Assembly: GCF_947495565.1 (NCBI RefSeq)
Contig: NZ_CANLZM010000012.1
Coordinates: 52,689-116,688 of the forward strand
Origin: an uncultured Pontibacter sp.
GTDB taxonomy: Bacteria; Bacteroidota; Bacteroidia; Cytophagales; Hymenobacteraceae
DNA: 64,000 bases
Reading direction: 5' to 3'
The notes below the pieces were generated by a model that was not told where the DNA came from, ran no database searches, and worked only from the letters and a program-made list of their open reading frames with translations. The position numbers and the translations under genes were made by a program. Of the stretch, positions 50,571-59,470 are shown piece after piece (the stretch's first letter is position 1; each line of letters opens with the position of its first letter).

Positions 50571-50800
50571 CTTGCTCCATAATTGTAATTACTTTTTTAC
50601 TTTTATGGGCGATTCTTTAAAAAGTGCATAAAAAAATAGTGATACATCCCAATAATAATCAGCACCTTACCGCGTTAAAAAAATTAAAAAAGGTGTTGTA
50701 CTGAATTGTTTTTTATTTATTCCTAATTCTCATATATTTGCTACACTCGTAAAAGTGTGCTAAAATCTATTACAGAAAATTTTACTTTTTAACAGTCATC
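50571..50800. other. Intergenic region before gldK
   Basis: About 230 A/T-rich bases holding the gldK promoter element; no gene and no AAGTATA word. Confidence 0.45.
50733..50740 (+). promoter_or_regulatory. -7 element of the gldKLMN operon
   Basis: TATATTTG, an exact TAnnTTTG. At the usual spacing the upstream element reads TTTT rather than TTTG. The leader to gldK would be about 55 bases. Confidence 0.5.
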
Positions 50801-51817
50801 ATGAATAAACTACTTAAGCTGTCTTCCTTCGCATTGGCGGTGGTACTGCTTGCAAGCTGTGGTATGAGACGCGGGCCTCAAGGTGATCTTGTTGGCGCTG
50901 AAGACAGACCAGAGTACAATCCGCAGGAAGTGCCTTACGGTATGGTGGCCTGCCCAGGCGGTACATTCCACATGGGTCAAGCTGATCAGGACATAGCAGC
51001 ATCTATGGCAAACTTGAACAAACAGGTGACAATCGGTGGCTTCTATATGGATGAAACCGAGATCACCAACAACGAATACCGTCAGTTCATCAACGTGATG
51101 ACAGAAGATTCGCTGGATGTTTTGGGTGAGGAGTACGTGATGACTCAGCTGTATCCGGATACAACCGTTTGGGTTAAGGATTATACGTACCACATGGGCG
51201 ACCCGCTGATGGAGTACTATTTCTCTCACCCGGCATTTGATGATTACCCAGTAGTGGGTGTGGATTGGTTTGCTGCCAAATATTTTAGTGAGTGGCGCAC
51301 CAAGCACAAAAATCAGGCTAACGCCGAAGATGGCCGTGCACCAATGCCGCAGTTCCGTCTGCCTTCTGAGGCTGAGTGGGAGTATGCAGCGCGTGGTGGC
51401 CGTGATATGGCCGTTTACCCTTGGGGTGGCCCATACCTGCGTAATGCAAAAGGCTGCTTGTTAGCTAACTTTAAGCCAGGCCGCGGCGATTACTACAGCG
51501 ATGGCTTTACTTACACAGCTCCTGTTGCACAATTCTTCCCGAACGACTTTGGCCTTTATGATATGGCCGGTAACGTTTCAGAGTGGTGCGAAGATGCTTA
51601 CTCTGATGCTACTGTTCCAATTACTTGGGACTTGAACCCAGTATATAATGATGACGCAGAACCACGCAAGGTGGTAAGAGGCGGTTCTTGGAAAGATATC
51701 GCATACTTCCTGGAGACAGGAACGCGTAACTTTGAATTTCAGGACTCTGCCAGATCATACATCGGTTTCCGAAATGCTATGATTTACCTGGGCCGTTCAT
51801 CAGGCAACGAGTTTTAA
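50801..51817 (+). CDS. gldK: Gliding motility/T9SS lipoprotein GldK
   Basis: 338 residues. Lipoprotein signal ending LLASC (Cys at about 20), then a formylglycine-generating-enzyme-like (SUMF1) domain: PGGTFHMGQADQD, YMDETEITNNEYRQFI, YPVVGVDWFAAKYFSEW, FRLPSEAEWEYAARGG, MAGNVSEWCEDAY, VVRGGSWKDIAYF and FRNAMIY. In GldK this fold is structural, not enzymatic: GldK and GldN form a periplasmic ring below the outer membrane that links to the GldLM motor. It is first of four genes in canonical order. Confidence 0.96.
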   Translation: MNKLLKLSSFALAVVLLASCGMRRGPQGDLVGAEDRPEYNPQEVPYGMVACPGGTFHMGQADQDIAASMANLNKQVTIGGFYMDETEITNNEYRQFINVMTEDSLDVLGEEYVMTQLYPDTTVWVKDYTYHMGDPLMEYYFSHPAFDDYPVVGVDWFAAKYFSEWRTKHKNQANAEDGRAPMPQFRLPSEAEWEYAARGGRDMAVYPWGGPYLRNAKGCLLANFKPGRGDYYSDGFTYTAPVAQFFPNDFGLYDMAGNVSEWCEDAYSDATVPITWDLNPVYNDDAEPRKVVRGGSWKDIAYFLETGTRNFEFQDSARSYIGFRNAMIYLGRSSGNEF

Positions 51818-51895
51818 TAATTAAATAAACCAATAGATTACCAATCCCCCATTAATCCTTTCAATCAATCGTTCACTACTTAATTAGAAAACAAA

Positions 51896-52696
51896 ATGAG
51901 CAAAGCTAAAGGTCGCAGTTTCTTGTTCGACGTTTTGATGCCAAAAATTTATGGTATCGGTGCTGCTGTCGTAATTGTGGGTGCGTTGTTCAAGATCCAG
52001 CACTGGCCGTTTGCCGACTTGATGCTGATCCTTGGCCTAAGCACGGAAGCAGTTATCTTCTTCCTGAGTGCGTTTCAGCCACAGCATGCCGAGCCAGACT
52101 GGGCAAGAGTATACCCACAACTTGATGAGAACTATACCGGACAAGGTATTGTGCCAGCAGGTGCTACAGCCGGTGGACCATCTGTAACAGGTAAACTGGA
52201 CGAAATGATGCGTAACGCTGACATTACGCCTGAAACTATCAACCAGCTTGGCCTGGGCCTTAACCGTCTGAGCGAAACTGCTGCTAGCATGGCTGACATG
52301 ACAAATGCAGCTGCCGCTACAGAAGAATACACAACACGTGTAAGAGCTGCTGCCGGCCAGTTAGACAAAATTAACACTGCTTATGCAACTACAGCAGACG
52401 CTATCTCACAGATGGCTGTTTCTGCAACTGATGCAAAGGAATATCATAACCAAGTACAGGGAATGACCCGTAATCTTGGTGCCCTGAACGCAGTTTACGA
52501 AATGGAACTTCAGGATGCTAACAACCACCTGAAGGCTATGAACAAGTTCTATGGCAACCTGAGCATGGCCATGGAAAACCTGACTGACGCCAGCAAAGAT
52601 ACAGAACAGTTTAAGCAGGAAGTTTCTCGCCTGACGCAAAACCTACACTCTCTGAACACGGTGTATGGTAACATGCTGTCAGCTATGAAAGGCTAA
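51896..52696 (+). CDS. gldL: Gliding motility/T9SS motor protein GldL
   Basis: 266 residues. Two membrane helices (about 17-36 and 42-62; IYGIGAAVVIVGALFKIQHWPFADLMLILGLSTEAVIFFLSAF) with the acidic residue of the second helix (TEAV) needed for proton passage. A long cytoplasmic helical tail follows (from about 105), built of amphipathic repeats such as MADMTNAAAATEEYTTRV and LGALNAVYEMELQDANNHLKAMNKFYGNL. GldL pentamers with GldM dimers form the proton-driven rotary motor that powers type IX export and gliding. Confidence 0.96.
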   Translation: MSKAKGRSFLFDVLMPKIYGIGAAVVIVGALFKIQHWPFADLMLILGLSTEAVIFFLSAFQPQHAEPDWARVYPQLDENYTGQGIVPAGATAGGPSVTGKLDEMMRNADITPETINQLGLGLNRLSETAASMADMTNAAAATEEYTTRVRAAAGQLDKINTAYATTADAISQMAVSATDAKEYHNQVQGMTRNLGALNAVYEMELQDANNHLKAMNKFYGNLSMAMENLTDASKDTEQFKQEVSRLTQNLHSLNTVYGNMLSAMKG

Positions 52697-52747
52697 ACCC
52701 TGGTTAAATAAGTTCTATCTAAACAAACACAGTTAATATAGTATAAA

Positions 52748-54346
52748 ATGGCTGGAGGAAAAGAGACACCAAGGCAGAAGATGATCGGTATGATGTACTT
52801 AGTACTGACCGCACTTCTGGCCCTTAACGTGAGCTCGGCGATCCTGTTAAAGTTTCAGTTCCTAGATGCATCATTGCAGGAAGTGAACAAAAAAACAGTG
52901 ACAGATAACGCCGGGGTCGTATCGAATATACAGGCTGCGATAGCAGAAAATAAAACCCCTTCTGCTAATGACCAGCGTGTGCTGAAAACAGCGAAAGACG
53001 TACGCCAACAAACTTCTGATATGGTTTCCTATATTCAAGGTCTGCGCCAGATGCTGATCTCTGAAACAGGAGGAGAAAATGAAGAGGGCACTGGATACAA
53101 GCAACCGGAAGGTAATGATATTGTAGCCATGAAAATGATTGGCGCTGCGAGTAAGAACAATGGCGAAGGCTATGTATTAGAGCAAAAGCTGAATGAATAT
53201 GCTAAGTTCCTGCGCCAGTACAGTGATCAGGTTCCACAAAAACTTGCCCTAAGCGGGAAAGAAGATCCGGTAGCACAGAAGGACCCGGCGCAAAAGCGTA
53301 AAGACTTTGCGCAGCTGAACTTTGAGGAAACACCAATGGTAGCTGCTTTGGCAGTGCTTTCTCAAAAAGAAGCTGAGGTGTTAAAGTATGAGGCGGATGT
53401 ATTGCAGAAGCTTGCACAGCAGGTTGGTGCAGACATCATCAAGTTTGAGAAAATTTTTGCCATGGCGCGTGCCGAGTCTAAAACGGTAGCCGCAGGTACA
53501 AAATACTCTGCTGACATGTTTATCGCTGCTTCTTCTGATAACATTACGCCTAAAATGAGCTTCAATGGTAAGCCTGTGAAAGTTGAAAATGGCCTGGGTA
53601 AAGTAGAGTTTGTGGCTTCTGCCTCTAACTACGATGCTGATGGAAATTCAAAGCAAACTTGGAAAGGGCAAGTGGTTATTAATCAGAATGGAGAAGAAAA
53701 AGTATTCCCTGTTGAAGAGGAGTACATTGTAGCCAAGCCGGTAATTCAAGTACAATCTGCATCTGTGCAGGCGCTGTACTTCCAGTGTGCAAACGAGCTG
53801 AACATTCAAGTACCTGCTTTAGGTGCTGTGTATGATCCAAGCTTTAGCGCATCAGGCGGTACTGCTGTAAAAGGAGCTAAGAAAGGTGAAGTAACCATTA
53901 TCCCTAGCGGTACTGAAGTTACAATCAATGTTAGCAGCGGCGGTAATGCCATCGGTTCTGAGAAGTTTAAAGTACGCCCTATACCTAAGCCAGAAATTGT
54001 AGCACTGGTTAACGGCAAACCAATAGACGTAAAGCGTGGTGTACCTGCTCAATCTTTCAGAGCGGTAGAAATTCAGGCTGTAGCAGACGAAGGCTTTAAG
54101 CAATTATTACCTAACGAAGCACGTTATAGAGTAACCAAATGGAGAGCGTACCTTGTACGTGGAAACCAGCCGGTTGATCAGGGCGAATTTAACGGCCCGT
54201 CAGCAAACTTAACCAGCTTTGCCGCTAAAGCCAGCAAAGGTGACCGTGTTGTGATCGAGATTCTGGACGTGAAGCGCCTGAACTACAAAGGCAATGCGGT
54301 AGACGTAAATGTTGGCACGCCAAACTTCAACGTTCCTTTAAATTAA
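52748..54346 (+). CDS. gldM: Gliding motility/T9SS motor protein GldM
   Basis: 532 residues. The N-terminal cytoplasmic tip MAGGKETPRQKMIGMMYLVLTALLALNVS leads into one membrane helix (about 15-37). Then come the periplasmic GldM domains, an N-terminal helical one (about 40-235) and beta-rich domains (about 240-530) ending FNVPLN. GldM dimers cross the GldL pentamer, reach through the periplasm and contact the GldK/GldN ring, passing torque to the translocon. Spacing to gldL is 51 bases and to gldN 22 bases. Confidence 0.96.
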   Translation: MAGGKETPRQKMIGMMYLVLTALLALNVSSAILLKFQFLDASLQEVNKKTVTDNAGVVSNIQAAIAENKTPSANDQRVLKTAKDVRQQTSDMVSYIQGLRQMLISETGGENEEGTGYKQPEGNDIVAMKMIGAASKNNGEGYVLEQKLNEYAKFLRQYSDQVPQKLALSGKEDPVAQKDPAQKRKDFAQLNFEETPMVAALAVLSQKEAEVLKYEADVLQKLAQQVGADIIKFEKIFAMARAESKTVAAGTKYSADMFIAASSDNITPKMSFNGKPVKVENGLGKVEFVASASNYDADGNSKQTWKGQVVINQNGEEKVFPVEEEYIVAKPVIQVQSASVQALYFQCANELNIQVPALGAVYDPSFSASGGTAVKGAKKGEVTIIPSGTEVTINVSSGGNAIGSEKFKVRPIPKPEIVALVNGKPIDVKRGVPAQSFRAVEIQAVADEGFKQLLPNEARYRVTKWRAYLVRGNQPVDQGEFNGPSANLTSFAAKASKGDRVVIEILDVKRLNYKGNAVDVNVGTPNFNVPLN

Positions 54347-54368
54347 ATTTTAGAAGCTTACAAGGAGT

Positions 54369-55229
54369 ATGAAACTAGTTAAAGCAATAGGTGTAGCAGC
54401 CGGTTTAATGTTATCTGTAGGTGCCATGGCACAGCAGGTATCTAATACTACGGCAAGCAATCCATCGGCGAGGCCTATTCCAGAGTCTGATGTTCTTTTC
54501 AAGAAAACAGTTTGGCGCAAAATTGACCTGCGTGAAAAGCAGAACAAGCCATTGTTTTCAGAAAACAGGGAAATCACGAAGGTAATCATTGAAGCTGTAA
54601 AAAGCGGAGAGCTTACCGCCTACAGAAGCGACTCTGTAAGCACGCCTATCACACGCGAGGAGTTCATCCAAAACATGACTCCTAAGCAGGAACAAGGTGG
54701 CTTGAGTGAAGAAGAACTTGCTGCTGGTTTTGGTGAGGTGGAAGAGGAAGATGATGCATGGGGCGCTGCCCTGGGCTCGAGCACTGGTACTACTGAAGCT
54801 GCTCCTGTAAGCAACGAATTTTTTCCAAAGCAGCTGTATCTGCTGGAGTTAAAGGAGAACGTGGTTTTTGATAAGAAGCGTTCGCGTATGTACCACGACA
54901 TTCAGACAATCAGTATTAAGGTGCCGGCTACGCTTAACCCACTAGGCTTTGAGCAAAATGTGGCAAGCTTTAAAATGAGCGATCTGGCCCGTGTATTCCG
55001 TGCAAACCCTGAAACTGCAATCTGGTACAACGCGCAGAACGATGCTCAGCATAAAAACTTAGCTGATGCTTTTGACCTATGGCTGTTCAGCTCATACATC
55101 ACTAAAATATCGAATCCTGGCGATCAGAGCCTGGCTTCAATATATGGTGGCGGGAAAAAAGGTCTTCTGGCTTCACAGGATGCACTGGAAGCACTAATAG
55201 AGTATGAATATAGTCTGTGGAGCTACTAA
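54369..55229 (+). CDS. gldN: Gliding motility/T9SS protein GldN
   Basis: 286 residues. Signal peptide (about 1-21, GLMLSVGAMAQ), then the GldN domain: DVLFKKTVWRKIDLREKQNKPLFSENREITKVIIEAVKSGELTAYRSDS, LYLLELKENVVFDKKRSRMYHDIQTISIKVP and VASFKMSDLARVF. An acidic linker (about 110-130) separates halves. GldN joins GldK in the ring under the outer membrane. A GGAG box lies just before the start. It is the last gene of the operon; a terminator lies about 25 bases on. Confidence 0.95.
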   Translation: MKLVKAIGVAAGLMLSVGAMAQQVSNTTASNPSARPIPESDVLFKKTVWRKIDLREKQNKPLFSENREITKVIIEAVKSGELTAYRSDSVSTPITREEFIQNMTPKQEQGGLSEEELAAGFGEVEEEDDAWGAALGSSTGTTEAAPVSNEFFPKQLYLLELKENVVFDKKRSRMYHDIQTISIKVPATLNPLGFEQNVASFKMSDLARVFRANPETAIWYNAQNDAQHKNLADAFDLWLFSSYITKISNPGDQSLASIYGGGKKGLLASQDALEALIEYEYSLWSY

Positions 55230-55251
55230 GCACTATAGACTTTTCAATAAT

Positions 55252-55283
55252 AAAAAAGGAGGTTCACATGAGCCTCCTTTTTT
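55252..55283. terminator. Terminator between gldN and uvrC
   Basis: AAAAAAGGAGG (55252-55262) pairs with CCTCCTTTTTT (55273-55283), A and T runs on both sides, between convergent genes. Confidence 0.85.
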
Positions 55284-55327
55284 ATTTAACAATATTGCAG
55301 TTAAGCGCTTTATTAATACATATCTTC

Positions 55328-57139
55328 CTAAGCATCGGATGGATGGAGGTGATCGTAAAGTATGGCTGCTTTTGCTTTACCTATCTCAGAAGTTATTTCA
55401 GCTAAAGTTAGTTCACGCAGCTTTTTAACGGATCTATACTTTTGCAGCAGCGCATCGGCAGTAGATGGGCCTATACCTTTGATGTCTGTAAGTTCGGTCT
55501 TTAGAGTGCCTGCATCACGCTTACTGCGGTGGAAGGTAATGGCAAAGCGATGGGCTTCGTTACGCAGGCGCTGTATCAGTTTTAAAGACTCAGATTTCTT
55601 ATCAATGTAAAGCGGCAAAGTATCCCCTGGGTAGAAAATCTCCTCCAGGCGTTTAGCAATGCCCACTACAGCAATTTTGCCGTAAATATCCAAATCTCGA
55701 AGAGCCTTCACAGCCATACTTAACTGGCCTTTGCCACCATCGATAATAATAAGTTGCGGCAACGGCTGGTTCTCGTTGAGTAAACGCCGGTAGCGGCGGG
55801 TCACAACCTCGTACATCGACTCAAAGTCATTGGAGCCGACAACGGTTTTAATATTGTAGTGCCTGTAATCTTTCTTGCTGGGCTTGCCATTCTTGAAGCA
55901 AACCATAGAAGCAACAGGGTTATCGCCCTGAAAATTGGAGTTGTCGAAGCACTCTATCTGGCGCGGCAACTCTGTAAGGCGAAGGTCCTTTTTCAAGGTC
56001 TCCAGCACACGCAGCTCCCGCTGATCAGAAAGCTCTTTATTCTTCTCCTGACGCCCTTCGCGCTCTTTGCGTAAGTATAAAGCGTTCTTCAACGACAGGC
56101 CCAGCAGTTTTTTCTTATCGCCAATTTGCGGATAGGTGATAGTAATGTTATCCAGCGGAAGCTGCAGCTCAATATTTGAAATCACTTCGCGGGAGGTACT
56201 TTCAAACTCCTGGCGTAGCTGCACCACTACCGATGCCAAAATATCGGCATCTTCTTCATCCAGCTTTTTCTCAAGCTCTAAAGACTGAGTCAGAATGATA
56301 GAACCATTCATAACTTTCAGATAGTTGATGAAGGCGCACTGCTCATTGCTGGTGATCGTGAAGACATCAATGTTAGTAAGCGTGTTGCTGACAATTGTAG
56401 ACTTGGCCTGAAAATCTTCCAGCATGTCCAGTTTCTGCTTATACTTATGTGCCTGTTCATACTGAAAATCGGCAGCAGCAGCAGCCATATGCTCTTTAAA
56501 GTATGATTTAGCTACAGTGAGGTTGCCAGACAAAATACTCTTTATCTGCGCGATGCTAGCGTTATACTCTGTCTCGTCTACTAAAGCTTCGCAAGGGCCT
56601 TTGCAGTTACCGATATGATATTCGAGGCAAACTTTAAACTTGCCGGCAGCTACATTCTCCGGCGTAAGGTTATAAGTGCAGGTACGCAACGGATACAGCG
56701 TCCTGATCAGGTCGAGTACCACATACATGGCCGTGCCGCTTGGGTAAGGGCCGAAGTAGCGAGAGCCGTCGTTTTTCTTGTTACGCGTTGTGATAACACG
56801 CGGGAAGCGCTCATTGATGATGCAGATATAAGGATAGGTTTTACCGTCCTTCAGCAGGATATTATACTTAGGCTGGTACTGCTTAATAAGGTTGTTCTCG
56901 AGCAGGAAAGCGTCGGCTTCAGTGTCTACTATCGTAAACTCGATATCCTTAATCTGGGAGACAAGCTTTAGCGTTTTTTTATTATGCTGGGCAGAGCGGT
57001 TGAAATAGGAGCTAACACGCTTCCTGATATCAACCGCTTTGCCTACATAAATTATACCTTGCTCATCAAAAAACTTATAGATGCCGGGCTTATGCGGCAG
57101 GTGCGATATTTTATCCTTCAGCGTTTCGTTTGCTGGCAT
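55328..57139 (-). CDS. uvrC: Excinuclease ABC subunit C
   Basis: 603 residues. GIY-YIG nuclease at the N-terminus (PHKPGIYKFFDEQGIIYVGKAVDIRKRVSSYF), a Cys/UvrB-binding region around CLEYHIGNCKGPCEA, and UvrBC helices. An RNase-H-like second nuclease domain follows (ECFDNSNFQGDNPVASMVCFKNGKPSKKDYRHYNIK and LIIDGGKGQLSMA). The protein ends with HRSKRD and a helix-hairpin-helix (DIKGIGPSTADALLQKY). It makes the dual incisions of nucleotide excision repair with UvrAB. It follows pbp1A by 11 bases in a three-gene minus-strand unit. Confidence 0.96.
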   Translation of the reverse strand: MPANETLKDKISHLPHKPGIYKFFDEQGIIYVGKAVDIRKRVSSYFNRSAQHNKKTLKLVSQIKDIEFTIVDTEADAFLLENNLIKQYQPKYNILLKDGKTYPYICIINERFPRVITTRNKKNDGSRYFGPYPSGTAMYVVLDLIRTLYPLRTCTYNLTPENVAAGKFKVCLEYHIGNCKGPCEALVDETEYNASIAQIKSILSGNLTVAKSYFKEHMAAAAADFQYEQAHKYKQKLDMLEDFQAKSTIVSNTLTNIDVFTITSNEQCAFINYLKVMNGSIILTQSLELEKKLDEEDADILASVVVQLRQEFESTSREVISNIELQLPLDNITITYPQIGDKKKLLGLSLKNALYLRKEREGRQEKNKELSDQRELRVLETLKKDLRLTELPRQIECFDNSNFQGDNPVASMVCFKNGKPSKKDYRHYNIKTVVGSNDFESMYEVVTRRYRRLLNENQPLPQLIIIDGGKGQLSMAVKALRDLDIYGKIAVVGIAKRLEEIFYPGDTLPLYIDKKSESLKLIQRLRNEAHRFAITFHRSKRDAGTLKTELTDIKGIGPSTADALLQKYRSVKKLRELTLAEITSEIGKAKAAILYDHLHPSDA

Positions 57140-57150
57140 ATAAATCAGAA

Positions 57151-59466
57151 TTAGATCTCTGCATCCAGGTTGATTTCAGTTGGCAAATTGAGGAACTCAT
57201 CTTGCTGAGTTGAATCAATCGGCACACCCTGGTTATACTTTTCACAATCTAATTCTACAGATAAAGGGATAGAAGGTTTAGGGAAATGGTCTTTAGATAC
57301 ATCCAAGGACTTATCTTTATAAACTTTCTGCATAAATGCGCCATAAATTGGCATGGCTAACTTACCACCTTGGCCAAGCGCTATGGTACGGAAGTGGATA
57401 GAACGATCTTCTCCGCCTACCCAAGCACCGGCAACCAAGTTAGGGGTTACACCCATAAACCAAGCGTCAGAGTAGTTTTGGGTTGTACCTGTCTTAGCTC
57501 CAATTTCGTTCTTCAAGCCATTCCGGAAGCGCAAGCCATAATAAGCCGTTCCGCCTGGTTCTGCCGCTGCTTTTAGCATATGCACCATCATGTAGGCAGT
57601 TTCTTCGCTAAGAGCCTCCACTGTTTTAGGGACAAACTCAGCCACCACATTCCCGTGCTTATCCTCTATGCGTGTGATATAAGTTGGCTGAACCCAAGTG
57701 CCACCGTTTACAAATGTACCATAAGCGCCAACCATATCATATAAAGACACATCGCTGGTGCCAAGTACGAGAGACGGCGTTTCGTCCAGCCTGGTGCTGA
57801 TGCCCATGCGTCTGGCGGTTTGGGCTACAGACGGTGCTCCTAATTTATTGACTAAGAAAGCTGAGATAGAGTTGACAGACTCGGCCAATGCTTTGCGCAA
57901 CGTATACCGCTCGCCGCTAAATTTATTATCGGCATTTTGAGGGCACCACATTTTGCCATCCGGCAGCGGGATACACGTTTCCGTGTCCAGTACCTCATAG
58001 CAAGGGTAGTAGCCATTTTCGATAGCAGTAGTGTACAGGAACGGTTTAAAGGTAGAGCCAGGCTGGCGGGAGCCCTGCTTCACGTGGTCATACTTAAAGT
58101 GCTTATAGTTGATGCCGCCCACCCAAGCTTTTATATGTCCGGTTTGCGGCTCCATAGCCATAAAACCAGTCTGCAGGAAGTGCTTGTAGTGTTTCAGGGA
58201 ATCCATAGGGCTCATCATTACCTCTTTTTCACCGTTCCAGGTAAAGATGGTCATCGGTACTTTTTTGTTGAGGTAATAATTGATGGAGTCGGTGTTGTCT
58301 TCAAAGCGAGCCTTGAGGCGGCGGTAGCGTTCTGTACGCTTGATAGCCTGCTCAGGGAAGCTTTTGATTTCGCGCATATTCTCGTCTACCCAAGGGCTGC
58401 GGCCTTTCCAGTGCTCAAAGAAAGCCTGCTGCCGGTCTTTCATGTGCTCTGCCACAGCCTCCTCAGCATACTTCTGCATACGAGAGTCGATGGTGGTAAA
58501 TATTCGAAGGCCATCGGCATACAAATCATACCCGTTTTCGCGGCACCACTGCTGCAGGAACTTGCTTGCCTCTGTTCTAAAGTATGGCGCAAGCCCAACG
58601 TTCTGATTTTCTACACGGTAATCTAACTTAATGTCTTTGTCTTTGAGGCTCTGAAATTCTTCTTCTGACATATAGCCATACTTCACCATCTGGGCCATTA
58701 CGACATTACGACGGTGCTTCGAGTTTTCAGGTTTAAATTTAGGGCTATAGTAGTTAGGGTTTTTGAAAAGGCCTACAAGTACTGCAGACTCGTAAACCTG
58801 TAAATCCTTAGGCTTCTTGTTGAAAAAAGTCTTGGCGGCTGATTCAATACCAAAAGCGTTGCTGCCGAACTCAAAGATATTGAGATACATGAGCATTATT
58901 TCTTTCTTAGTATAAGAACGCTCCAGCTTTACAGCCATAATCCATTCTTTCGTTTTCTGAATAAGTGTTCTTAAACCAGCAACATCATTGAGTAAACCAT
59001 CATTCAGCTCCTCACTTCTGGTTTGAAACAGATTTTTCGCAAGCTGCTGTGTAAGCGTACTACCTCCTCCTTTGGAGCTGCCCATTAAAATACCTCCGGC
59101 TACACGTGCCATAGCCTCAGGGTCAATGCCTGAGTGTTCCTCAAAGCGGATATCTTCTGTTGCAATAAGAGCATGAATAAAGTTTTCCGGTAGATCCTCA
59201 TAATCTACAGGTGTTCTATTCTCTCTGAAATATTTACCCAGAACAACATTATCAGCAGAGTATAACTCAGAAGATAGGGCGCTTTTAGGGTTCTCCAGCG
59301 TGCGCAGGTCAGGCAACTCGCCAAACAGGTTCAGGAAGTTGATGCTAACCGCGAAGATATAAAGAACAAAAGCTGTAAAGCCGCCGATAAACAGTAGCCA
59401 CAGGACCGATATAACTTTCGGGTAGAAGGATTTTTTCGGAGTAAGGGATTTTTGACGCGTAGTCAT
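57151..59466 (-). CDS. Class A penicillin-binding protein (PBP1A-like)
   Basis: 771 residues. One N-terminal membrane helix (about 18-42). The glycosyltransferase-51 domain includes IATEDIRFEEHSGID with the catalytic Glu, GGSTLTQQLAKNLF and RSYTKKEIMLMYLNIFEFG. The transpeptidase domain contains GSTFKPFLYT (SxxK), AESVNSISAFLVN (SxN) and AKTGTTQNYSDAWFMG (KTG). It polymerises glycan strands and cross-links the wall. Its start lies 4 bases after the stop of the porW/sprE-like gene, so the two are coupled. Confidence 0.95.
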   Translation of the reverse strand: MTTRQKSLTPKKSFYPKVISVLWLLFIGGFTAFVLYIFAVSINFLNLFGELPDLRTLENPKSALSSELYSADNVVLGKYFRENRTPVDYEDLPENFIHALIATEDIRFEEHSGIDPEAMARVAGGILMGSSKGGGSTLTQQLAKNLFQTRSEELNDGLLNDVAGLRTLIQKTKEWIMAVKLERSYTKKEIMLMYLNIFEFGSNAFGIESAAKTFFNKKPKDLQVYESAVLVGLFKNPNYYSPKFKPENSKHRRNVVMAQMVKYGYMSEEEFQSLKDKDIKLDYRVENQNVGLAPYFRTEASKFLQQWCRENGYDLYADGLRIFTTIDSRMQKYAEEAVAEHMKDRQQAFFEHWKGRSPWVDENMREIKSFPEQAIKRTERYRRLKARFEDNTDSINYYLNKKVPMTIFTWNGEKEVMMSPMDSLKHYKHFLQTGFMAMEPQTGHIKAWVGGINYKHFKYDHVKQGSRQPGSTFKPFLYTTAIENGYYPCYEVLDTETCIPLPDGKMWCPQNADNKFSGERYTLRKALAESVNSISAFLVNKLGAPSVAQTARRMGISTRLDETPSLVLGTSDVSLYDMVGAYGTFVNGGTWVQPTYITRIEDKHGNVVAEFVPKTVEALSEETAYMMVHMLKAAAEPGGTAYYGLRFRNGLKNEIGAKTGTTQNYSDAWFMGVTPNLVAGAWVGGEDRSIHFRTIALGQGGKLAMPIYGAFMQKVYKDKSLDVSKDHFPKPSIPLSVELDCEKYNQGVPIDSTQQDEFLNLPTEINLDAEI

Positions 59467-59470
59467 GTAA

